Shown here in pieces: positions 39,757 to 48,700 of a stretch of DNA of 64,000 nt. The position numbers were made by a program, and so were the translations under genes. A model generated the notes under the pieces. That model made no database searches. It was not told the origin of the DNA and saw only the letters and a program-made list of their open reading frames with translations. Origin of the DNA: PFJX01 sp964542455 (GTDB lineage Bacteria > Pseudomonadota > Gammaproteobacteria > Burkholderiales > Thiobacillaceae); assembly GCA_964542455.1 (NCBI GenBank), contig CAZIUC010000005.1, forward strand, positions 1 to 64,000, in the 5' to 3' direction. Each line of letters begins with the position of its first letter. The stretch's first letter is position 1.

Positions 39757-42534
39757 TCAGTGCGCCGCTTCCCAGTTAGGTCCGACACCCACTTCCGCCT
39801 TCAGGGGCACGGCCAGTTGCGCCACGCCCGCCATCTTTTCCGGCAGGCCGACGCGGACGGTTTCCAGCTCGTCGTTGGGCACTTCCAGGATCAGTTCGTC
39901 GTGCACCTGCATGATCAGTTTCGACTTCAGCCCGGCCTGATCCAGCCAGCCGCGCACCGCGATCATCGCCAGTTTGATCAGGTCGGCCGCCGTGCCCTGC
40001 ATGGGGGCGTTGATGGCGGCGCGTTCGGCGCCCTGGCGGCGGGCCGCGCTGTTGCCACCCCCGCCACCTTGTAGTTCCGGCAGGTAGAGGCGGCGGCCGA
40101 ACAGGGTTTCCACATAGCCCAGCGATTTCGCCTGTTCGCGGGTACGCGCCATGTAGTCGGCGACGCCGGGATAACGCGCGAAATAGCGGTCGATGTAGAC
40201 CTGCGCCACGGCGCGCTCGACGTTCAATTGCGCGGCCAGGCCGAACGCCGACATGCCGTAGATCAGGCCGAAATTCACCGCCTTGGCCATCCGGCGCATG
40301 TCGGACGTGACCGATTCCAGCGGCACGCCTTGCACCTCTGCGGCGGTGGCGGCGTGGATGTCGGCGTCCTCGGCAAAGGCCTTGAGCAGGCCGGCGTCGT
40401 TGGACAGGTGCGCCATGATGCGCAACTCGATCTGCGAGTAGTCGGCGGAGACGATGACGTGCCCCGCCTCGGCGATGAATGCCTCGCGAATCTTGCGGCC
40501 CTCCATGGTGCGCACCGGGATGTTCTGCAGGTTGGGGTCGGAGCTGGACAGCCGGCCGGTCACCGCCACCGCCTGCGAATAGGTGGTGTGCACCCGCCCG
40601 GTGGCCGGGTTGACCATGCCCGGCAGCTTGTCGGTGTAGGTCGATTTCAGCTTGGCGAGGCCCCGGTAATCGAGGATCAGTTTCGGCAGGGGGTGGTCCA
40701 GGGCCAGTTCCTGCAAGGCGTCTTCATTGGTGGAGGGCGCGCCGCCCGGTGTCTTCTTCTTCGGCTTCAGGCCGAGCTGGCCGAACAGGATTTCACCGAG
40801 TTGCTTGGGCGAGTTGAGGTTGAACGGCTGCCCGGCCGCCACATGCACCTTCTTCTCGATTTCCAGCATTTCCTGGCCGAGGGTGACGGAGTGGCGGCGC
40901 AGCAGGTCGGCGTCCAGCTTCACCCCGGTGCGCTCCATCTTCGCCAGGATAGGCAGCAGCGGCATTTCGATGTCGCGGTAGACCCTCTCCAGGCCGGCTT
41001 CGCGGCTGACCGCCGGGTACATGGCCTGATGCAGGCGCAAAGTGATGTCGGCATCCTCCGCCGCGTAGGCGGTGGCGTGCTCCACGCTCACCTGATCGAA
41101 GCCGATCTGGTTGGCGCCCTTGCCGCACACGGCTTCGTACTTGATGGTCTGCTCGCCGAGATGGCGCGCCGCCAGGGTGTCCATGTCGTGGCGCTCGTGC
41201 GCTTCCAGCACATAGGACTGCAACAGGGTGTCGTGGACGATGCCTTGCAGGTCGACGCCGTGGTTCATCAACACATGCCAGTCATATTTCAGGTTCTGCC
41301 CGACCTTGGGCCGGCTCGCGTCCTCCAGCAGCGGCTTCAGCCGCGTCAGCGTTTCCAGCAGCGGCAGTTGCGCGGGCGCTCCGGCGTAGTGGTGCGCCAG
41401 CGGCAGATAGGCGGCTTCACCCGATTCGATGGAGAACGACATGCCCACCAGTTGCGCCCGCATCGGGTCGAGGGAAGTGGTTTCCGTGTCCAGGCAGATC
41501 AGTTCGGCGGCTTGCAGCTTTTCCAGCCAGCGGGCGAGGGTGGGCTCGTCGAGGATGGCTTCGTAGCGGCGTTGCACTTCTCCCTCTCCCGCTGGGAGAG
41601 GGCCGGGGTGAGGGAGCACGGGTTGATTCAGCGCAGCCGACTGATCGGGCGCCGTTCCCTCTCCCCCAGCCCCTCCCCCGGGGGGGGAGGGGAGCAGTTC
41701 GCGTAGCCAGGTGCGAAAGCCGTATTTCGTAAACAGTTCGGCCAGTTTTTCCCGGTTTTCCTCGCGCCAGATGAGGTCGTTGACGTGTTCCGGCAAGGCC
41801 ACATCCGTCTTCACCGTCACCAGCTGGCGCGCCATCGGCAGCCAGTCGAGGGCGGCGCGCAGGTTCTCGCCGGCCTTGCCCTTGATTTCATCCGCGCGCG
41901 CCAGCAGCGCGTCGAGGCCGCCGTATTCGCTCAGCCACTTCACCGCCGTCTTCGGCCCCACCTTCTCCACGCCCGGCACGTTGTCCACCGTGTCGCCCAC
42001 CAGGGTCAGGTATTCGACGATGCGCCCCGGCGGCACGCCGAACTTCGCCAGCACCCCGGCCTCGTCCAGCATCTCGTTGGTCATGGTGTTGATCAGACGC
42101 ACCTTGGGGGTTACCAGTTGCGCCAGGTCCTTGTCGCCGGTGGACACCACCGTCTCCATGCCCGCCGCCTCGGCCTGCCGCGCCAGAGTGCCGATCACGT
42201 CGTCGGCCTCCACTCCTTCCACCATCAACAACGGCCAGCCCAGCGCGATCACCGCTTCATGCAGCGGCGCGATCTGGCAGGCCAGGGTATCCGGCATCGG
42301 CGGACGCTGCGCTTTGTACTCGGGATACCAATCATCCCTAAAGGTTTTGCCTTTCGCGTCGAAAACGCAGGCAGCGTAGGCGCTGGGGTAATCCTTGCGC
42401 AGCCGCTTCAACATGTTGATCACGCCGTACATCGCCCCGGTGGGGTGGCCCTCCGGGTTACGCAGGTCGGGCAGGGCGTGGAAGGCGCGGTAGAGGTAGC
42501 TGGAGCCATCGACCAGCAGAAGGGTGTGGGGCAT
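39757..42534 (-). CDS. polA: DNA polymerase I
   Basis: 925-aa repair and Okazaki-processing polymerase. The N-terminal 5'-3' exonuclease (LLLVDGSSYLYRAFHAL, GVEADDVIGTLA, VSTGDKDLAQLV), a 3'-5' exonuclease with the DxE motif intact (ICLDTETTSLDP), and the family A polymerase (VSADYSQIELRIMAHLS, MAKAVNFGLIYGMSAFG, MQVHDELILEVP) are all present. Between the two exonuclease domains, at about residues 280-319, a Pro/Gly-rich segment is encoded by an inserted palindromic repeat that keeps the frame. The extra length fits that insertion. It is divergent from the giant exoprotein gene. Confidence 0.97.
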   Translation of the reverse strand: MPHTLLLVDGSSYLYRAFHALPDLRNPEGHPTGAMYGVINMLKRLRKDYPSAYAACVFDAKGKTFRDDWYPEYKAQRPPMPDTLACQIAPLHEAVIALGWPLLMVEGVEADDVIGTLARQAEAAGMETVVSTGDKDLAQLVTPKVRLINTMTNEMLDEAGVLAKFGVPPGRIVEYLTLVGDTVDNVPGVEKVGPKTAVKWLSEYGGLDALLARADEIKGKAGENLRAALDWLPMARQLVTVKTDVALPEHVNDLIWREENREKLAELFTKYGFRTWLRELLPSPPGGGAGGEGTAPDQSAALNQPVLPHPGPLPAGEGEVQRRYEAILDEPTLARWLEKLQAAELICLDTETTSLDPMRAQLVGMSFSIESGEAAYLPLAHHYAGAPAQLPLLETLTRLKPLLEDASRPKVGQNLKYDWHVLMNHGVDLQGIVHDTLLQSYVLEAHERHDMDTLAARHLGEQTIKYEAVCGKGANQIGFDQVSVEHATAYAAEDADITLRLHQAMYPAVSREAGLERVYRDIEMPLLPILAKMERTGVKLDADLLRRHSVTLGQEMLEIEKKVHVAAGQPFNLNSPKQLGEILFGQLGLKPKKKTPGGAPSTNEDALQELALDHPLPKLILDYRGLAKLKSTYTDKLPGMVNPATGRVHTTYSQAVAVTGRLSSSDPNLQNIPVRTMEGRKIREAFIAEAGHVIVSADYSQIELRIMAHLSNDAGLLKAFAEDADIHAATAAEVQGVPLESVTSDMRRMAKAVNFGLIYGMSAFGLAAQLNVERAVAQVYIDRYFARYPGVADYMARTREQAKSLGYVETLFGRRLYLPELQGGGGGNSAARRQGAERAAINAPMQGTAADLIKLAMIAVRGWLDQAGLKSKLIMQVHDELILEVPNDELETVRVGLPEKMAGVAQLAVPLKAEVGVGPNWEAAH
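41578..41696. repeat. Palindromic repeat inserted in frame within polA
   Basis: Two hairpins in tandem: CCCTCTCCCGCTGGGAGAGGG near 41581 and CCCCTCCCCC/GGGGGGGGAGGGG near 41674. They encode ELLPSPPGGGAGGEG and PHPGPLPAGEGE in PolA. Such GC-rich GEG-coding repeats are common between genes in proteobacteria; inside a housekeeping gene they are unusual. The inner G8 tract is a slippage risk. Confidence 0.75.
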
Positions 42535-42718
42535 GGATCATCCAATTGATTGATGACCGGGATTGTAGGCGGTGCGGAATGTCATGGATGCTCCGGGATC
42601 CGTGTGCCCAGGGTCGATGTGCGTTTCATCACGATTATGAAAAATGTTTATCCATAAAATCCCGCGCTGCTCGAAGGGGCGGATGCGGAAAACGAATATT
42701 GGCGAACCGGAGTTTTTG

Positions 42719-45700
42719 ATGTTCTTGCGTGAATTGCTGGCTTGGCGGAAGGGAATGAACGGGTCCCGTCATGGGGTGGTGGCGGTACAAGCGCCGGGCA
42801 GATTGGCTAACGCATTCGGAACGCTGGGGATGGCGTCCCTGTTGCTGCTTGGTGGGACCGCGACGGCCTGGGCCGCTCTGGGCACCTCGGTGACTCTGGT
42901 CAGCGGTGACCCCACGAATATTTATCCGGGCCAGAGCACGCGCCTGGAGCTCACCTTGTCCAACAACAATACGGCCGCCGCCATTACCGCTGTGGCATTC
43001 AGCAACAGCCTTCCCGGCACGCTGGCCAACGGCCTCAAGATTGCCGGCGCGGCCACCTATACCTGTACCGATCCGGCCGGTCCGAGCACAGCGGCCGGCT
43101 CGGGTACCTTGACGGCGGCGTTGGGTTCCCAGTCCATCAGTCTGACCGCTGGCGTCATCCCCGCCCGGGCCAACAACACCGATGGCACCTGTACCATCCG
43201 CATCCCGGTTACCTCCGGTACCACGACCGGTAACGCCGTTACCTACTCTTACACCATCCTGAACGGCGCGGTGTCCGGCAATGATGGCGGCGCGGTGTCC
43301 AACTCGGGTGACGTGAGCCAGAGCGTCAACGTTACCGCCATCACCAAGCCAGGTATCGCCAAGTCGTTCAGCAACAGCACGGTCACGCTGGGCGGCACCA
43401 GCAGCACCCTGACGCTGACCCTGACCAACAGCAATCCGGTGGAGATCGCCAACTTCAGCATCGCCGACAGCTTTCCGCAACTGGGTGGCAGCGGGATCAT
43501 CAAAGTGGCGGCCACGCCCGCCGCCACCGCCAGTTGCAACAACGGCGGCGCGGCACCCACATTCGCTCCCGTGGCCGGCGCCACCAGCATATCCGCCACC
43601 GGCACGCTTCCTGCCCACTCCGGCGCCACCAATGGCACCTGCACCTTGACGGTGGCCATTGAGGCCAGACAAAGCAATGGCGCCTATAGCACTGGGCCGC
43701 TGACCAATACCATTACCGCCTCCGGCGATTTCAGCAACGATCTGGGATTGCCCGCCGCCGCCAACGCCACGGCCAACATCACCGTGACTTCGCCCCTTGG
43801 TGTCACCAAGTCGTTTTCGCCCTCTTCCCTGGCCGAAGGCCAGAGCGGCGTCATGACCATCACGCTGAGCAACACCAGTGGTTCCGATCTGACGGTGACG
43901 ACCTTCGACGACTCCCCGATCGATGGGGTAGGCTCGTTGGACGCCGGCAAGGGATTGCTGGTTACCGGGGTAGGCACGACCTGCGCGGGCGGCGCGCCCA
44001 GCGTGCTCCAGGTGGGCGGGATCGATCGCGGCGTCAGGCTTTCCGGCGGCGCGATTCCCGCCGGAGGTACCTGCGTGGTGACGGCCAGTTTCACCGCCAC
44101 CACGCAAGTCGCGAACACGCCGGTCACCTATACGAACACGATTCCGGAAGGGGCTGTCGGGGTGGCCACCGCCGGCATCGTCAGCCAGACCCGGTCGGCG
44201 ACCATCCTGGTGGCCGATACCCTGCGCGTCCTGAAGAGCAACAACGCCAGCAATCCCAGGCCCGGCAACCCGGCGCAATACGCGATCACGGCACAGAACT
44301 GGACGACATCCGACATGAGCAACGTCCGCGTGCTCGACACGCTCGGTAACGGGATGAGTTTCCTGAACGGGACGATCAACGGTATCAATTACACACCCGC
44401 CTTGACGGGGAGTGGCTGTGCGGGATTGACCGTCACGAACAGTACCGGCGATAGCAATCTCACATTCACCATTGGCACACTGCCACAGCGCGTGAATGCC
44501 AGCACGCCAGGTGCCTGTGTCGTGACGTTCTATGCGATGACGGATGTCAACGCGGCGAATGGAAGCTCGACGGTCAACAACATCGCGGCGGGCGCCGTCT
44601 GCACCAATAACGGCGCGGGCCTGTGCAACGGCGGCGGTGCCGCGTCCGGCAACAGCGCGGTCGCCACCACCGTGCTCAGCGCCGCCAAGAGTTTCAGTCC
44701 GGCTGGCCCAGTGAGCGAGGGCACGGTTTCCCGCATGACCATCACGCTCAGCAACTACTCGGCGAATCCGCTGACCGCCGTGTCCATCTCCGACACCCTG
44801 CCCCTTTCGGGGAGTGTCCAGATGCAGATCGCCAACTCGCCGAATGCCGCCACCACCTGTGGCGCGGGCACGATCACCGCCGTGGCGGGCACGACGTCTG
44901 TCTCTCTCAACGGCGGCACCGTGCCGGCCCGTGCCGGGATAGGCAGCGGCGCCGCTGGCTCCTGCGCTCTGCTGGTGGATGTGGTGGCCGCCGCGGGTAA
45001 CTACAACAATACGGTTACGGTCGCTGGCAACGAAACCTACGCGAACGGCGCCACGCATTCCGTGAATGCCAGCGCCAACGCAAGCATTACCTACACGTCG
45101 GCGCTATCCGCGACCAAGAGCTTCTCGCCGTCCGCGATCGCATCCGGCGGCCGTTCCACGGTGACCGTGCGCGTGAATAACACCGGTTCGGCGGCCCTGA
45201 CCAGCGTGATGGTCAGCGACCCTCTGCCTGCCGGCATGGTGGTCGCCAACCCCGCCAACGCCTACACCACCTGCGCCGGAGGCGCGACGGTCACCGCCAC
45301 GCCCGGTGCCGGAACCGCCAGCATGAGTGGGGCATCCATCGCCGGCGGCGGCAATTGCGATTTCATTTTCAGCGTGACGGCCACCGGTGCCGGAAATTGG
45401 GTGAATACCATTCCCGTCGGGGGCATCAGCGCCGACGGTGGGGTGATCAACACCACGCCCGTGAGTGGCACCCTTGGCTTCAACGCCCCCACCAACCTGA
45501 CGGTGGCCAAGTCCAGCAACCCCAGCACCCTGACTTTCCCCGGACAGGTCAGCGTGCTCACCATCACCCTCACCAACGGCAACCAGGCGGTGACCAACCT
45601 GGCCGTGACCGACTGGTTCACCTCGGATGGTGGCGCGGGGTCGGCCGCGAACGGCATGGTGATCGCCTCCACGCCCGCGGCGGCCACCAGTTGCCCGAGC

Positions 45701-48700
45701 GGACTGGTATCCGCCACGCCTGGCGCCACTTCCGTGACCCTCTCCGGCGCGAGTCTGTCGGCCAACGCCAGTTGCACAGTCTCGGTCAACGTCACTTCCA
45801 CCGCTGTGGGCGGTATCACCAACTACATCCCATCCGGGGCCATCAGTACCGATCAGGGTTTGAGCAACAGCGGCCAGGCCACCACCAGCCTGACCACCCA
45901 GGCCAACATCGGTGTGGTCAAGAAATTCACGCCGAATGTGGTCAAGCCGGGTGAGCGCTCGCGTTTGCGCCTTACGTTCTACAACCCGACCGGCATGCCC
46001 ATGGCTAACCTGGCTGTGACTGACACCCTGCCGGCCGGGGTGACGGTGCCCAGCGGCGCCAATCCGGTGACCAATTGTCTGGGGGCGACGCTGAGTTCTC
46101 CGGCCACCGATCAGGTGCAATTGACGGGGGGCAATATCGTCGCCGCTTCGGGCGGTGTGGCGGCCTCTTGTTACGCCGAGATCGATGTCTATGTCGCGGC
46201 GCAGGGCGATTATGTGAACACGATTTCGGCCGGCGGCGTAACCGCCACGGCGGGAGGCGCGCCGGCCACGAACTCGCTGCCGACCAGCGATACTTTGCGA
46301 GCCAAGTCACCTTTGGAGGTCCAGAAAGCCATCATCGGCAAGACCCTGGATGCGGCGATTCAATCCGGCTCGGGTTTTACCACCGGGACGGCGACCACCA
46401 CACCAGGCAGCGCCGCCACGTTGACCATCCGTCTGCGCAACCCGAATGCCGCCGCGCTTACGGCGGCGGCGTTCACCGACAGCCTGCCCACCGGACTGGT
46501 GGTCGCGACCACGCCCAATGCGGCAACCACTTGTTCTGGAGGCGCGGTGTTGGCCGCCGCCTCGGCCACCAGCATTCGACTGTCCGGCGCGACTATTCCG
46601 GGCAATGGTGCCTGTAGCGTGACGGTGGATGTGCTGAGCAATATCTCCGGCAGTTACACCAATACGATTGCGCCGGGCGGTGTAACCACCTTGGAGGGGA
46701 TATCCAACGAGGATGGGACCAGCGCGAAGCTTGTGGTTTTCGTCCCACCGACGGTATCCAAACAGTTCTCACCCGCTGTCATTGCGCCCAACGGGACGTC
46801 CACCTTGACCATCGTGTTGGGCAACAGCAATGCATCGGCCCTCACTCTGGCTTCCGCTTTCACCGATACCTTGCCCATCGCGCCAGGGCAGATCAGTGTG
46901 GCCGCGGTACCCGGCGTTTCAACCACCTGCCGCAATAACGCGGATAGCGCGGCGGCGACCATTACCAACGAGGCCGATGTCGCGCTGGGCGCGGGACATG
47001 TTGCGGTGCGTCTGCCGAGTGGTAGCAAGATTCCCGTGGGTGGTTGCACGATCACGTTGAATGTCACCGGCGCGACGCCCGGTGTGCACAACAACAACAT
47101 CCCCGCCGGCGCGCTGCAGACCGATTTCGGCAACAACCAGCAACCGGCCAATTCCACCCTGACCATCAGCACCCTGGGCTATGTCTCGGGTCGGGTGTTC
47201 CAGGACAACAATCTCACCCCGAATGGCATTTATGAAGCGGGTACCGATACGCCGATTGCTGGGGTCAGCATCGCGCTGCATACAGGCGCTTCCTGTAGCA
47301 ATGCCTTGGTCAGCCAAGTTGGCCTGAGCAACCCGGTCACGACCGACCCGCTCGGCAACTATCTGTTCGCCGGCTTGCCGGCCGGCACCTATTCGGTCTG
47401 CCAGTCCAGCCAGCCGGCCGGGACGACCAACGGCACGACGACGGCGGGCGCCATCACCTCGGTCAACGGCAGTACCGGCACGCCGGGCGCGGCTTCCAAC
47501 CCGACGACGACGAGCAGCCAGATTATCGGCATTGTGCTCAATGGTGACGGCGGTGGTGGCGAGATCAGCGGCTCTTCCGGCAATGACTTTGCCGAGGTTG
47601 CGCCTTCCAGCATTTCCGGCGTGGTGTTCCTGGACCAGAACAACAACGGCACCCAGAATGGCGCGGATACCGGCATCTCCGGCGTGGCCGTTGAGTTGCT
47701 GAACAACCTGGGCACGGTCATTGCCAGCACGACTACGGATGGCTCGGGTAATTACAGCTTTAGCAACTTGCTGCCCGGAACCTACTCGGTGCGCGAACCC
47801 ACACAACCGCCCAGTACCTCCAACGGCATCACCACGGCCGGCGCGGTCGGCAATGGCGGAACGGCGGGAACGGCCAGTGCCCTGACCACTTTGCCCAGTG
47901 TCATCTCAAGTATCATCCTGCCGCCCAATACCAGCACCAGCGGCAACAACTTCGCCGAGATTCCCAATACGCGGAGCATTTACGGCCGAGTGTTCGTCGA
48001 CTACGACAACAACGGCACGCTGGATAGCCCGCGTGACCATGGTATCGGCGCGCAGACCATCAACCTGACCGGCTTCGACATCAACGGCAACCCGGCCAGC
48101 GCCAGTGCCATCACCGCGAGCGATGGCACTTACAGCTTCACGGGCCTGCCCGAAGGCACCTATATCCTGACCCAGCCGAGTCAGCCGACCGGCACCAGCA
48201 ATGGCATTACTTCCTGCGTCAGCGCTGGTTGCACGGTCACGGGTGTCGGGACCACGCCCAGCGTAATCGGCAACATCATCCTGACCGGGGCGGTCACGGT
48301 TTCCGGCGACAATAATTTCGCCGAAACCGCCGCCGCCACCCCAGACCTGGCGATTGCCAAGACGCATTCTCCGGACAGCTTCGGCACCGGCGGCAACACC
48401 GGCTATTACACGATCACCCCGAGCAACGTCGGCAGCGCGGCCACCTCGGGCGTTATCACCGTGGTGGATACCCTGCCCGCCGGCATTACCGTCGCCGCGC
48501 CAGCGACCGGCACCGGCTGGACATGTGTCGGCGCGATCGGCGCGAGCAGCGTGAGTTGCACCAGCGGCGTGGTCATCGCCGCCAATGCCACGGGCAATCC
48601 CATCACCTTGCGTGTGGCGGTTGCCAGCGGCTTGTCCGGGCAGATTCTCATCAATACGGCGGTCATCTCCGGTGGCGGCGAGCCGCCCGGTTTCGACGGC

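Noticed and set aside
40228..41706. 492-codon plus-strand frame opposite polA
   Set aside because: PolA motifs on the minus strand are unambiguous; the plus reading has no domain.
39757..42534. polA considered as a pseudogene because of the inserted repeat
   Set aside because: The insertion keeps the frame and all exonuclease and polymerase motifs are intact.
42635..45058. 807-codon open frame on the minus strand opposite the giant exoprotein gene
   Set aside because: It is a shadow of the repetitive GC-rich coding strand: His/Arg/Gly-rich translation, no signal or domain, no ribosome site, and the plus strand has clear DUF11 repeats.
42719..47200. Repeats of the exoprotein gene considered as a CRISPR array or tandem DNA repeats
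   Set aside because: The similarity is at protein level with a period of several hundred bases and no conserved 20-40-base DNA repeat or spacer pattern.
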